Source: Triops longicaudatus (taxonomy: Eukaryota > Arthropoda > Branchiopoda > Notostraca > Triopsidae). Taken from it: DNA of 64,000 nucleotides. Location of the stretch: the NCBI GenBank assembly GCA_022885665.1, contig JAGQDJ010000015.1, positions 66,955 through 130,954 of the forward strand, in the 5' to 3' direction. The translations under genes were made by a program, and so were the position numbers. How positions within the stretch are numbered: the first letter of the stretch is position 1; each line of letters begins with the position of its first letter. Positions 12,401 through 26,438 of the stretch are shown here, one piece after another. The notes under the pieces were generated by a model. It did no database searches and was not told where the DNA came from. It saw only the letters and a list, made by a program, of their open reading frames with translations.

Positions 12401-14300
12401 TTTTAAAATGCGCAAAACTTAATAAAGACGAAGTTTGCTACCTCCAACGGGGATGTGTAAGTGCGAAATAATGTCGAATGACTGCAAACGAGTTTGTCAA
12501 CGTCCAGTTTCGACTTGGCGCCGTTAGGAAATGTTTGCTAAGCACCTTAGCTTAACCTTGCTACATTTAAGCATGCGTCCTTGCAAAATTTGGATGCGTG
12601 ATGGGGTACATTAAATAGCACTCCGTTATTAACATGTCTGGATTGTTATCCGAAATATTAATGACGAAAAATAGTTACATTAGAACCTGTCTTATCTATG
12701 AAGTAAAAGCTTCAATTTGTAAAGGTTTGTGCAACTTGCAGCTGCTTACGGCCATTTTCTGGCTAGGAACGACGTGACTTGCCAGCGAGTAACGAAGATA
12801 ACTGAAGTGTCAAAATCAAGGAACTCAGTTTATATTAATTCCATTATTCTCAGGAAAACAAATTTGTGACGTTCTTTGGAGGATTAGGAACTGTTTTGAC
12901 GTGCTACAATTTGGTTCGCAATTAAAGTCTGCTAAAACTCCTGAACCCTGGGGTCGAAACAGTATCAGCATCGAGCAAACCGCTAAGAACCATCAGGTGA
13001 CTTTTCCAAGGACAACGACTTTTTTGAAAAACATTTGTACACCAATGACACGTGAACTGCAACACAAACCGCGGGACATATTGATACGCTTGTATGAGGA
13101 CACATCTACTATATTAATGCAGAAAACAATGAAGGGCATTCAAAGACCTATGTTACGATTATGATAGGAATGCAAGGCTACTAATGCCTGTTTTCTTTCA
13201 AGAGAGCTCTTTGCGAAATTCTGGGAAATCTCTGGGCATCCTTTGCTTCTCGACATGCTTTATATGTCCGCCATATGTTTTCTAGTCATGTCTGAGCAGA
13301 ACTGTTTTACGGAGCTGTCAACTTTTGCGAAGTTTACAACTGCGATGATTTACAGTTGGTTCATATTCCGGCTTTCAGCGAAGCATAAAACCCTCGTTAA
13401 GAAATTATACTTACGCCGGCTGCTTACTGGCAGAAAAACCTGAACAACAATTACATATGTAGCGTACTGTAGGTAGGCTTTTAGCGGAGCCGTTAATACC
13501 ACCAAACTATATTTTTTTTCAGCAAAACAAGACGGAAAGGAGTGTTTATATTAATGAAACACTGTCACTATTTAAAATTAACAAACTCAGGATAACTACG
13601 AGGCTACGATTCTGCTTTTAACTCCGTTTTATTTCTTTTAGAAATTGTTTTCTGACTGAAAAAGAAAGATATTTACCGTATCCCATTGAACAACGCGGAA
13701 ACCTGATCGTTTAAGTAGGTGTCAACCTTGATTAAGTGATTTCTTCTTTAACCGCGATTTATAGCGCCAAAGAATAAAAGACTTGAAAAAATGGAATCAG
13801 TTCATTTTTAAATTCATTTGTGAAGCTGTGTGTTTCAAGAAACTATGCACCATAAACATCTTTACCACGAACATATTAATCAGTGAGTTCCTGGAATATC
13901 CGGGCGCTACCCCGATCCAATCACAAGTTGTTGGATCATTAGAACAGACAATGGCTGAGAAATATCGTAAGACGTTATAAAACTGAAGAAACGATTTTAC
14001 CTGTCGGAATCAGATGCAGGCTTCGATGAAGTTTGCCTTTCTTAGACACCAAGCACTAATGTTAAGTGTCACAAGTACGCTGAGATTCCATTTAACATGT
14101 TTTATTGGCCTCGCTAAAAAAGTACAACCCGGTCTTTTACTGCACTAGCTAATAGAGAGATTTCCGAAACTAGAAATTGAGGAAGTGGAACAAAACGAGA
14201 GCTAAACTGGCACATATAGTAACGTTGCTAACTATGAACGAGTGATGTTGTTGATCCGCATTGAAGTTCCCATGGTATTGGCGAATTAGTACCCTTTTGT
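9420..14300. other. Non-coding stretch with overlapping low-value ORFs
   Basis: ORFs of 150 codons (9493-9945, plus) and 137 codons (9603-10016, minus) overlap on opposite strands, are of biased composition, and match nothing I know. A splice-acceptor-led 23-codon frame at 12854-12925 is described in the findings. I see no repeat with clear ends here. Confidence 0.4.
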
Positions 14301-14384
14301 ATATTACCACTACTTACACTGTTAATCAAGGAGTATAACGTTGTCACGAACCAAACCAGGGAAATTTAACAGAGAATGCCATTT

Positions 14385-14405
14385 TGACGTCAATGGTGAG
14401 CCAAT
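14385..14405. promoter_or_regulatory. CRE next to a CCAAT box
   Basis: A perfect palindromic cAMP-response element core TGACGTCA at 14385-14392 is followed nine bases later by CCAAT at 14401-14405. This pairing is common in animal RNA polymerase II promoters. No TATA box or following gene is evident, although an unassigned 122-codon minus-strand ORF (14322-14690) overlaps the site. Function is inferred only from motif content. Confidence 0.25.
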
Positions 14406-14999
14406 CACGAATCTTTCACCTTTCGCGAAACTTTTATTTTCTATTTCCCTAATTTTGCGGAAAGCTATTTTTCCACTTGGCAATTGAAACCAAAAGGCAA
14501 AAGTTCTTTCATTGGCTATCACCGTAAAAAATCGTGTTTTATTGTTTATTCTTCCATTGCTTTCCAAGAAGGAAAACCAGGAACTGTGCCCAACCCTTCT
14601 CCTTACCTGGTAATTTGTTCCATATAATGGAGATTTAGCATCCTTTATCGATATCACTGAATAATTGCAAACACTTTCAGTTTCGTCCAAAGTAGAGTGG
14701 AGAAAAGTAAAATTGTTGGGAAAGGTAGTTAAAAGAGTATGTTACTTTCCTTGCAGGGTTTTTTGTTTCCTGACTCTCATACGAAGCCTCGGCAATTTTT
14801 TTTTTCAGTTGTTGATTGTGCCAAAGCTAGGTGGCTGGGAAAATGTGACCAGAAGGCTCAAAAACTCACATTTATTTTCTCTTCAAGTTCTATTGATATT
14901 CGTTTTTCACTTGTAAAGTTTTTCTTTTTATTTCGTTCTTTCCGTGAAAGTTCAACCAGTCCATCAGATGGAATCACCTGACAGAACCTTATATGACTT

Positions 15000-17900
15000 T
15001 GTGACTAGCGTTGTCGCCTTGCGGGTAATGTGTCTCCTCGGAGCCCTCATTTCGCCCTTGCCAAAGAGATCGACAAAAAAACTTGCTATACCAGCTGAAG
15101 CTTGTTAGTGCTCTTCGAGACTGGTGTTCTTAGGATTCATTGCAAGCGTAGTCCAATTCTCTCCTTTTTCTCCTCCTGCCTGTAAATTAACCAGTTTAGA
15201 AGTACAGAAAGATAGTACTACTTCAACTAAAGTAAAATTAACAACATCTTTGGTAAAAACGTCCTTCAAATCCAAAATTTCGTTCGCCACACAAATGCTG
15301 AAGTATTTTCCCCGTGTCATAGCATGCGTGTGGTATTCCAAGGAACAAAGAGCTTAAAATGGAACTCATCACAAGACTACTTAAGCTACTTAACAAGTTG
15401 ATGCTCAGACTCTAAGAAAAAGCAGTTTACTGTCGCAGATGGTTCGCTCTACTGCTTTGTGGTTCAATGCTAGTTCGTTGGTTATGCTTACTATTATGCT
15501 TTTCACACGAAAGGTGTTTTTTGTCCTCATATTTGCACACCGCGACGCGCAATCGTTTATAAGTGCTCCGCGTTTATCATTAACCCAAGCTACCGGTTAT
15601 ACGCAGCCATCAAGCCTACAGATTTATCATTGCGCCACCCACAAAACTTACCATACATCTAGTGACATGTAATTCGATAGAAGCCCGATAGTTTAATTCA
15701 AGATTAAAACTGCAAAAAAATATTTAGCGTTTAATTAACTTTCTGCCCGGGATTTTCACGTCGTTCAAAGTCAGTCATACCAACGAAATTATTCCAATTT
15801 CCCATCCTGCGCTGACTATTACAAAGAACATAAATACCTTATTCGTTAATTCCCCCGTGTTCCTGTACAATTTCCAACATTAATAGAAGGACGACAAAAA
15901 TACTCAACTGCAGACAAAGGCTCGTTATTTAAGTCCACATGGAAGGTTTTCGTTTGTTCTTGAAAGGAAGTCCGAGCTGCGAAATAATTTGAAATGAAGT
16001 TCTAAATCGCCTGCACATAATAGGTCGTAAAAAAGAGGCAGACCTGGGTTTGATTTTTTAAATAAAAACTAAGGTTAAAAAGGGAAACGATCTGGGAAGA
16101 CGATCTCTTCGAAACATACTTCGTAACTATTCGATTTGAAAGTGCACCAGCAAAACACGTCAATTAATCTCCTTTTCCCACCTTGCATCTTATTTTTTTA
16201 CACGCTTTATGATTTTTACTCATAAAAACGATTGTTATTCATCATTAAGTACATAGGCTTTTAACATTTGAGTTCCTCAAGCAGGTTAATTATGAGAGCT
16301 TGTGGGCACAACCTGAAATTCCAGCACAAAGTAAAAGGATCAGTTTCTTAGAATTTTCGTAATGAACACGACAGCAACAAGCAGCGAAAAGTGTAAGATT
16401 GATGGAGGCTTGTTAGTAGTACAGAAACAACAGCTTTGTCGCTGAACTTTTATGAAGTAGACTTGATCCAGTTTTAGCTCTACGTGTCTACATCCATACC
16501 ACGTTCCTAACCATCGTTATACGAGTCCTTAGCGTCACGGACGCCACGAAAGATTGAAATTCAAAGCGACAACTTCATTTGCTTCACATGTTTACGTGCA
16601 TTCGCTATGCAAGGAAAAATTTATGGCGATAACACCTCAGTGGAGGACAAAAGCAATACGGAATAAAAGGTCAGGTGTAACACATCTTGATGTCACAAAC
16701 AGGTGATCTAGCAGGCCGTATTACAGCTCGTAAAAACTTTTCCCCACCAAAAAATACCCATTGATCTTTTTTCTCTGGTTTCTTCTTTCACTGTTTGTAA
16801 TTTATTCAAGGGTAACATACCGCAAAGTTTTTTATGTGTAATCCCTTACACCATCGCAGGTAATGATCTGATGGATCTTTTCTTTTCCGGTGACTTAGAT
16901 GTACGACTCTCGTCATGAATTTTACCTTTTCTGAGTGAATTTCCATGAAAGTATTTTTTTTTTTTTGCGCTAGTGACTCCTTTTTCCAAAACCGAACAAC
17001 CTTGGAACTATCTTTGGGACTATTTTCTAACGAGCTTGTAAACGATTCTTTAGTCAAAGCTCGTGAGCATTTTTTAATACATTTCGATTTAATTTTACTT
17101 TGAGACAGCAAAGCGAAGCAGGTGTCCATTCTCATTGCCAAAGACGAAAAAGATTTCAGAACTTACGTAAGAGAATGGGAACTCACGCTTGGAAATTATT
17201 TATAGGGAAATTTTTTACACATATTTTGAGATGGGTTGAAAATAAGGAGAACTGCGCACTGGGCTTCTGTCTTTCTGCTGACTCACGAAACCAATTAAGG
17301 ACATTGAGATCCTCGGTGGGAGGCATGGGTTTACCTCACAATTAATACACTTAACTCGGGACGTCACACCTCTTTGGTAGAAGCATCATTTTATTTATAC
17401 GACGCGAGCAGAGCAATTCCATTTTTTACCCTACGTGAGTCGTTCTTTCCCATAAGAATGAGATTTCATGTTTAATACAACACAGCAGTCAGAAATGTAT
17501 GGCGTACACCGGCGCCTTTTTATACAAAAGATCGAGAATGACGAAAAAGAGTTTACCAAAAGCGTAGGATCTTTTCCAAAGATTTTATGGTTTATGTAAC
17601 ATTTCATGGAACCTTATAAATTCGTGTTAAATAATGGTTGAATTTGCCGACTTGTTGATGTGTGTAAAGAAAAAACGGAAATGCACCGAAATATTAACAG
17701 TGATTTACGACTTTTTAAAGTCAACTTTTACAATTTTGCGTAGAAGGTAAATAAAGTTCATTTTCGCTTTTTTTTAACAAAAACTATGCGTCATAAGACC
17801 CAAATAGGTTTTAATTGCAAAACTGTGGCTCATTTTGGTAGCCTAGAAATTTCAAGTAAACTTTTGGTGAACAATGATGAATCTGAGTTTCAGGTTTTAA

Positions 17901-20900
17901 AATGTATAAGAAGTATTTTTTGATTCTTGACTTCAACATGTAGTTCCATCGAGTGTTGCGAAGTTCTCATTTTTATTGCACGTGAGTTGAAACCCAAGTA
18001 AACAAAATGTAAAAGATTCGAGAGAAACGAGCAAGTTAGAATAATACAAATAACAAAATATAAATTATCTTAAGAATTTACAATACAGTGAAAAATATAC
18101 AAATAAAATTCCTGACATTGACTACTATTAACGGAATAAAAAAGATTGACTGTAGCACAGCTGTTAAACCTGAGAAGTGTCACACCTTCCTCTAGTTTAT
18201 GAGTCAAAAAACCGGAAATTCAACGCAATAAAAACATTTCTCTTAAAAAACTTTTCGAGACAATGTACGCGCTAGGATTCGCAGTAAAATTTAAATCCTT
18301 CTACAACAGAAGACAGTAAAACTCGCTTTAATTTTAACTCATAGCCCACGTTGCCGCACTTACTTGTCGTTATTTGTGCAAAGAAACACGTTCCTCGGCT
18401 ATGACTTCAGCTTTACGATATACGGTATAGAATTTTAAGATTAAGACGCTGACAATAGCCTTTTCCTGTGCGTATTTCTTAATTCCTGAAAGCTTTTGGT
18501 CATACGATACCGAGCTTGTTACATAGTTAAAAAAAATGAGGAAGATAGCCCACTATAATTTAGCTATACGAGGATAAAAGTCCTATTACTATGAAGCTTT
18601 TACCAATTCCAAGGAGCTAGTTTCAATTTCAAAGTTGCCCCTATCATAAAACCTTTTCGCGAAACAAACGCCGGATTTGGTGTAGTATGGATTTTGTACT
18701 ATAAAGGGGAGTTTAATACATACTCAAATATTTAATGGAAAAGGCAATATCCACGAATAATTACATTAAGCAATTAAACAAAACTAAGCGGTTTTCTAAG
18801 AAACTTGCAAAGCTTGAAAGATCCTAAATTATATTAAAATACTTCACTTATTTGTTTACTGAAGTTCAATCTTTTGGAACGCCACATTAGTGGTATTGTT
18901 CCGTGCTGAAGCACGGATTTTTTTTGCATACATTTGAAATGACTTGTGACAGGCGTCTTTACTAAATGTTAGTTCCAGACTCCTTTTGCTGGAGCCTTAG
19001 ACGTTTTCAATGAAATCAACTTAAACACGGCTCAAAATACAATCATAACACTTACTAAATGAGGCCTGTAAAACGGACTGCATTTTGGAACACCGCAATC
19101 GTTTGTTCAATGCAAAATGCAACGAAACTAGAAGTCCGGGTCGACAGACAAATCAGTGAATAACGCGTTGAGAATCTTACACTTCGAGTAAAAGTAATCT
19201 TTTGCCAGTTTTTGGGGTTTACTTAGCCGTTTTCCACGCATTTCTCCGATTTATTAGGACGTTTCGCAGGCACACTTCCCAATCTCAAAAAGAAAAGAAA
19301 AACGATTATAAGCCTGCATTTTATAATTCTCTTAACTAAACTCGACTATATTTTAAGGTATATAACGCCATCAACATAGAAACCTATTCATGGCCTATTT
19401 ATGTTATCGTCTTCATTTATCAGATATTCTATTGCAACAATATCGTAAATAGGAACTTCTCTTGAAATGCAAATACCACACCATTTGCAAGACCAGTTAA
19501 ATAATCTCCTATCAAAAATAATTGCAACCTTATTCAGGATTGTGAAACTTGGATTCGTTTTCCCTGTTTAGGTGCAGCAACAGGCTAACTGAATGCAAAG
19601 TTTCATTAAATATGCTAAATTACCATTTGTCGATTATAACTTTCATGGTTCAACATGATAACCACGCACGACCTTACGTGATCCCCCGCTTTTCACATTA
19701 AGAGCTTATTGTGGAAAACCAACTAATATTTCAAGTGGCCTCAATCCTATTTTGCCATATATTTACTGTTGTGGATCGACAACGTTGCGGTCCACGTGCA
19801 AAAATTGTTATCTTTCAAATTTTGTCTCCATAGCATAACCAACCAAGACTTCTTTTATTAAACCTTCTAAAATTTACATAAATTCAACACGCAATCTTAT
19901 TATCAGTGAGCAAAAGAAAAGCAAAAGTAAAAGTAGTAACTTCTGAAGTTTGAAGTTCTGTTTTACCTCGCCTTCTTTTCCAACCTTCTCATTACTCAAC
20001 TGTTATCATCCCTACGTTTTTCTCTTTACCCTTCTCATTTTAATATTGCAGTAATAGCTACCTAAATGGTAATAAAATTATTACAATCATCCTTAGTCTT
20101 TTCTTACCATCGTTAGTCTGCAATTACGAAGGCTATAGAGAGAAAACGGAAAAACAAATCGTTCAGACAATAATAGAATATTTGACGTATTGAAATGCAT
20201 TTTCCATCGACCTTAGGGAAACTCATTTAACACGATACGTTAAGCCTGTTCCTCTCTTCACTCTTTATATTCTCTCTCTCACTCTTTTTCCTCTCCCTTT
20301 AACGTAATAAAACCATTCCATGAGACTGCTTAATGAAAGGGTTCCCCAAAAGCAGTTGGACGTTTTTAATGAGCACATTTTGACGCTTTGACAGCCCCAA
20401 TGCGCTCTTCCCTTTTTGAAACATGCTACTACACCAAATTTACGTTTTATTCGTACCCGAGTGATTACAGGTTAGTCGCCATTAACTTCATTGTTCCCTT
20501 TTGCTTCCATGTTTCCTATCACGAAAAATGTGCGACCACATGATAGGAAGTATACTTCAAAGAGATACTTTGTAAAATTGTCGCCGACAATCTCTAATGT
20601 GCGCCTATTCTACAGTAAAAAAAAAAAACACTTTCCGGAGTTCCAATATCATTTAACACCCGAAGTTTAGCCAGCAATTACCGTTGTGTTGGACTTGACT
20701 CAGCAGCGAACGGCTATTTCGGTAGTACGCGGAAATGAAGTCCGACGTACAGTGTTTAAAGCTCAGAGTCAATAATTAACGACTTAATGAGGTAGGAAAA
20801 CGGGCTCTAAAAGGGTGCATAATAAAAAGGGCACCGTGAATTAACATATAATTATTAAGAAAACAAAGCGCGGACCACGAAAGCCGTGCTCATCTAGTAT

Positions 20901-21430
20901 GTTTTCCCGGAAAAGTCAACAATTTTGAAGGTCTGAAACCATTTTTGGAAACCACGTTAGATTAAATATGTCTTTTGTACAGTTGCCATTTAAGCATCTC
21001 ACTGCTACGCGCTGCAAGTAGAAAAGGCATCTGCGGCTGCCAAAGGTAAACTAACACTAACCAGCGAAAAAAAAATCATGAGAGTGAAGCTTCCCATCCG
21101 TTGAACTTGAAGGTGGTTCTTCACATATTCGTATGCAAGAAGAATACAACTGCTGCTCCGAGCTTTTCGGGGAATCGCATGAAATTCCGGTCATGAACGA
21201 AATACTAGCATGGATTAGAACATCGGAAAGGTAAAACTGTTCTATAAAATAGTTAGCAATAAAGAGGCACATATCTCAATGAAAGGCCGACAAACAAACT
21301 GAAGGACTCCTGGTACATGTCTGCTTAATATCCTCGATAAGCATTAACCAATTCGTCATGCATAAAATGTAGGGTGAAAGGAATACTACTTGTATGTATA
21401 GGCTACTTACCATTTTCAGGGCAGCTTGTT
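15000..21430. other. Long non-coding stretch
   Basis: This is AT-rich with no ORF that looks coding. The 111-codon minus-strand ORF at 16806-17141 is lysine/serine-rich and unassigned. The only discrete features seen are the hairpin at 18900 and an A/G-rich low-complexity patch at about 19910-19940. Confidence 0.45.
18900..18925 (+). terminator. Terminator-like hairpin followed by eight Ts
   Basis: TCCGTGCT (18900-18907) and AGCACGGA (18910-18917) form a perfect 8-bp inverted repeat with a GA spacer, followed directly by T8 (18918-18925). In bacteria this would be an intrinsic terminator. In animal DNA a T run can end RNA polymerase III transcripts, but no tRNA, 5S or snRNA gene is visible upstream. 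Best taken as a structural curiosity. Confidence 0.3.
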
Positions 21431-21660
21431 AGGACGAATTTGGGCAACACATTGGAGCTAAGCTAGTCATTTCATAGGAAGAAATTGCTGTCCTCTGGAA
21501 CTAGCAAACAACTCTTGCCATTTGAATGCCACCAGGTTCTTGGAACCCAGCGATCTTAACAGTCAGCGAAAGGTCAAGTCCACTACAAAGTGTTCGGTAA
21601 AAGTACGCCTGTCATTCGGATCGTATCCAGGATAGAAGCATTGGGGAGGAGGGGGGAAGA
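21430..21660. other. GC-richer patch, possibly an old insertion
   Basis: This stretch is clearly richer in G and C than its flanks. On the minus strand it gives short protein-like frames broken by stops (for example a frame reading GYDPNDRRTFTEHFVVDLTF). I recognise no family. A degraded mobile element is one explanation. Confidence 0.2.
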
Positions 21661-21864
21661 GTGTAGACTCGTAGCTGGTTTTAATTAATTACGTTTTTAG
21701 AGCATTTCTTAATGTTTACAACTACACAAGAAGAGTTCGTGAGAGAAGGAGGGGTGTCAAACTCCGATAATCTTCCCTCGGTACGTTCTTAAGCTGTCAT
21801 TGCCATCGATCTGGCAGCTTCCTGATCTTCCCTAAATTGGCAAGCAATTACACGGTTTAACTTA

Positions 21865-22081
<217 letters not shown>

Positions 22082-24080
22082 AATAGAAATGGAGTGTAGC
22101 GATTTCACTAATTTTAATGTAATTGTAAACTCTAATCTATAATAAACTAGGTGTTGTTAATAAGTAACAGGGAATAACGCAACGTATTTGTTATACATGT
22201 CTTTATCCGAAGATTAAACGAGAAAATATGTACCAGTCTCGTTTTAAAACTCCTTAGTGTCACTGTGTCCTCTTGTTTCCATTGTGATTCAATTTTTGAT
22301 CTCAACGACCACAAATTTGATCAAATGTTCTTGGATAAATTATACGTAGCAGTGCAGAAGCATGTTAGATGTTTAACAATAATATTACACGGGTTAATAA
22401 AAGCTACGCTACAAATGTATTGAAGTTAGTAGAAACAAAAAATTGTCTGACAAATATGGAATTCAAACGGATTAAGACAAAGCTTCATTTAGTAATGAAT
22501 TTCCAGGAAAACATTTACCAGGTTGCAGTTGGCAATTTTTAACTGTCTAACAGGGACTTGTTTACGAGATCAATAAGGTTACTCCTAATGTGGACAAATG
22601 AAAAGTCTCAGAAAAACACGAAATTTATCAACATGTATCGAAATCCTTATTAATCATTGCGTAGAATAACCAACGCAGAGGATAGTTACGTCACCAAAAC
22701 ATCGCGCTATTTTGTTGTTGACTCGGACACGTTTTCATTGAAGAAGAACACTTGTAAAAGTTTGAAACAGGAATAGTAATTAAAACTCTCCACTTGTCAC
22801 TTTCACCAGTTCGGACGGAATACCAAGAAGAAACTAAGAGCGTAAAAAGAAAAAAATCCACATAACTGTACGCAACTTTATACCTATGATGGCACTCATT
22901 TGTCTGTCTTTAAAAATTCGCAAAAAATGCATGTAATTTACTCACCTTTTAAGAAAGTGTCCCACTGAAATTGCCAGTCCGCTAGTCTTTTGCCAAGTTG
23001 GTGCATCGCGTAATGTCCTCGCATGGTCACATTCTAAACACCGTATAAGTTTTTGAGCTTTGACTTGTATGTAGTGTCAAGCGATGCCGCAGCCAAAGTT
23101 GTATAATGCACAAGAGTAAGGCAAATACTTCCAACTCAAATTTACTCAAGCGTCACGAAGCAGTTGTAAAAGGACAGTAGTTTCTCAGCAGATATTACAG
23201 CTGGACTTCTACTGTTGATAATTTGTTAACTGCATCGATTGTTTTAAAAGTTTGTAATATAGACAACGTAAGTAAGATTTGTAACAATTGCTTTAAATAG
23301 CATTAAAAGCCTTTGATGTGAAGTCCATAATTTTTCAAGTGATTATTAAGTGGACTCGACGCTCACTTTTGAAAAACAAAGAAAAAATGACATGTAATAA
23401 ACCGTTTTTCATATTTTTTATGTTTTGGAAAAAGTACTTTCATTTAATAAAGCTTACAAAGTTAATGCGAGCCAGGACTGCAGTCAGGGAGTTAGGGGAT
23501 TAACCTCCCGAAATGTTTGTTTAATAACGGTGAACATATCTATTCGCGATTCAGCGCCCTAAGTTGAGAGCTTAAAAGAGAATTCACCTGAACTGAATTT
23601 GATGTGGTCTGGTCGGATGTTCAGATTTTTAGCTGGACGTGATTAGAAAGCAAACTAAGTTACAAAAATAAATGCAGTGAAAAGTGTTTTGAACTTCAAC
23701 ATGCAAACCACAATGTATGAAAGACGTGCACTGCAATTCAGCTTGCCTATTCTCTGCTGTCTCATTTGCTTTTTAGGCATTGTATTATGAAAACGAGGTT
23801 GCAAAAAACTTGAAAAACTTCCTTCTATTTACTGTGAAGTTGACTCTGATGTTCAAGAATGCGTAATAATTTAAACTGCTTTTAAAGTTTCAAAAATATT
23901 TCAACCGTTTTGAAATGAATATTTTACATTTTAAAGTTAGGTAGTACAAATGAGGTAGGCTATTTGCTTTCGGTAGTTGTCGTGGCCGGAATGGAATCCC
24001 CGAAAGCCAAACAGACGCGCTCAACCCAATTCATTTGATCTGACCTAAGTATGCCCAGTTCACTTACTATTTATTTGAAA
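22082..24080. other. Non-coding stretch, nothing recognised
   Basis: AT-rich with no long ORF, no terminal repeats and no RNA gene seen. Confidence 0.5.
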
Positions 24081-24084
24081 TTTC

Positions 24085-24531
24085 ATGTTACCCTGTTTCT
24101 CATGTTATTTGGCTCCTTTCTTTCGCCAATTGATACCTTTTTCTCGGAACTGCTATAAGTCATTCGCTTTCTTTATCAATGCTCGTCTAGGTCAAACTAA
24201 GGTCGTCTCGGGGTTAGTCTCGAACTCGTTTCTCGAGCGAAGTACAAGTTGTTTGACAACGGCCGTCATGGGAAGCTTCAAGGATTCGTTATTCGCTCGC
24301 TTGTTTGCTTTTTCGTATTTACTTGTAAGGCCGTCAACTGTTGTGCTTCCATATTTTTTCGACAACCACGGTCATGGGCACTCCCAAACGTCAATTGCAG
24401 TAATTGAATTTTCTTTTGCGTTTATACGTGGTTTTCGTTCAGAACTAAATCTTAATTCACGAACGTTAAGAATTCGTTTCGCATCCGATTCAACTGACGC
24501 GAAAACTGATAAGCGACTAGATTTCTATTAA
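24085..24531. other. 148-codon ORF with a more protein-like frame on the other strand
   Basis: The plus-strand ORF is rich in F, S and L, the look of an antisense frame. The minus strand of the same block gives a K/E/R/N-rich reading with a single internal stop. It includes WLSKKYGSTTVDGLTSKYEK and ends about 75 codons after that stop. The region is also rich in CG dinucleotides. This pattern suggests a decayed coding sequence, perhaps from a mobile element, but no family is recognised. Confidence 0.2.
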
Positions 24532-24539
24532 CTTTTATC

Positions 24540-25360
24540 ACACACTAAAAAGTTCCTTTTAATCATAATATTAACTATTTTACATCGGTTCTGTCGACTG
24601 TAAACTTTTTCAACCATACTCAGGTCCAGTCTGCTTGGTAAACAAGGAGTTCAAAAATAGCGTGCAATTAATCTTGAGCAATTTTAATTCAGATAAATAT
24701 GTTTTCTCTATTCCTTTGCTTTCACCGTTGTACAACCAGTTTCATTCGTTTTCTGCCTATAATAGTAGCCATTATGTTGACCAGTTTTTCATGAAAATGA
24801 TGAGATTTCAGAGAAAAATGACTTTTTTTCGGCCTCAACCATTACACAAAAATTAAGACACCGAGCGGCTCTTATCTTTCGATTCTATGCCAGTGTGTCA
24901 CCGATAAAATGAGAAATCCGTTTTCTGGCAAAAGACCGCCAGTTAAAGATGACACTTTGGTGACAGTAAAATGCTAGTCTTTAGAACACGGAAGCCTACT
25001 GGGAGTATTCGCCATGTTTCTGGCCTGTTCGCCTGGCGATTAACTGGAAGTAAGATTACCAACTAATTTACCGCCAGTTTGCTGGACGGTACCACCCAGA
25101 AACAGGCTTGTAAGTAAGAAGTATTCTTCCTTGTTGCCTCTTAACTTTTTTTTTTTTTACAAGGAAAAACAATATTTTCTTTACAACAAAATAGTTAGTT
25201 TCCTTCTGGGCTCTATGGAAAAAAGTGGAAAACACTTTGGCTACTAAACTATAGAAAAAGCACGCAACATAATCAAACAGTCATAGAGAGTGACCCGCAG
25301 CTGTAGAATACCTCTTGAATGAAGAATTATATTCTAGGTAGGCCTTAAAACCCCCCTTGA
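24540..25360. other. Non-coding stretch with short dispersed words
   Basis: The word ACCGCCAGTT or a close variant occurs at about 24935 and 25069, and an inverted relative (CTGGCGATTAACTGG) lies at about 25035. It may be the interior of an old element. No ends were found. Confidence 0.25.
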
Positions 25361-25366
25361 GAAGTT

Positions 25367-26362
25367 CCCCAACGAGGGTTGAATTATCGTGGTGTTTTTT
25401 TATTTACCGCGTGTAATTCTCGCGGTAGATATCTTTACCACTTTACTTTACCTCTTAAATTACAAGGTACCGCAATTACCGCAAGCATTTGAAAGTATCG
25501 CGCGGTAGTGGTAAAATAGATAAAGTTGGCTTTGAAGCCAGCTTCACGACAGTTCGCTGGACATGACGTCACTGCTAGTTCACTAGTGTTGTGTTCAAGC
25601 GTCTTTTCAATGGATTTTAAGCGTCTTGTAAACTCATCTTATGAAAGTCTTTTTTCATACATGCGCTACTTGTGTACTGTACAAGTGCATACGTTAAAAA
25701 AATTACACGCATATTAGACTTTTTTAGCATTCTTCGCAAAGGTATAAATGCGACAATTAGCAACCAGACATGCAATTAAAAATAAAAAAAACTTGCTCTG
25801 AAGAAGCATCCAATAATGCCCAATATTTGTTAGTTAAGCTTTTGAAAGTGTTCTTTACTGACTGATATATTTGTACTAGAGGCATGCTAAACGCATATTT
25901 CTTAGCCAATAAGCTCGGCGTTCGGATATTTCGTTTTTGCATTGTTGACCATAAAGGCCTTCAGTGTTCCATGAGGATTTCTTTATTATCTACCAGTCTT
26001 CCAAGTTTAGAAGCAAGGCTTACAATCAAGTTTAGTTTCTGTTTTATGAGACAACCGACGTCGCACCTGCGATGTTTTCTCGTCGTCGACTGTCTTAGGG
26101 AATTTGGTTATTGAAGTACGTTAGTGCATTTTGGGCTTGATAACATAGGCTATGTTGTATAAAAATATTTATTGTAAGAAGATTGTAGTTTTTCCAGAAC
26201 GAAGTGTAACGCAAACAGGAGCGTTATTCTTTTAAAGCAGCCCAGAGAAGTGGGAAAAATATTAGAAGCATCGTATAAATAACTTCCGTCATTACGTTAT
26301 CAGACTCAAAATTATTAATAAGTGGTACTTTCGCATATCCAGTACGTAAAACATTTGCTTTG

Positions 26363-26438
<76 letters not shown>

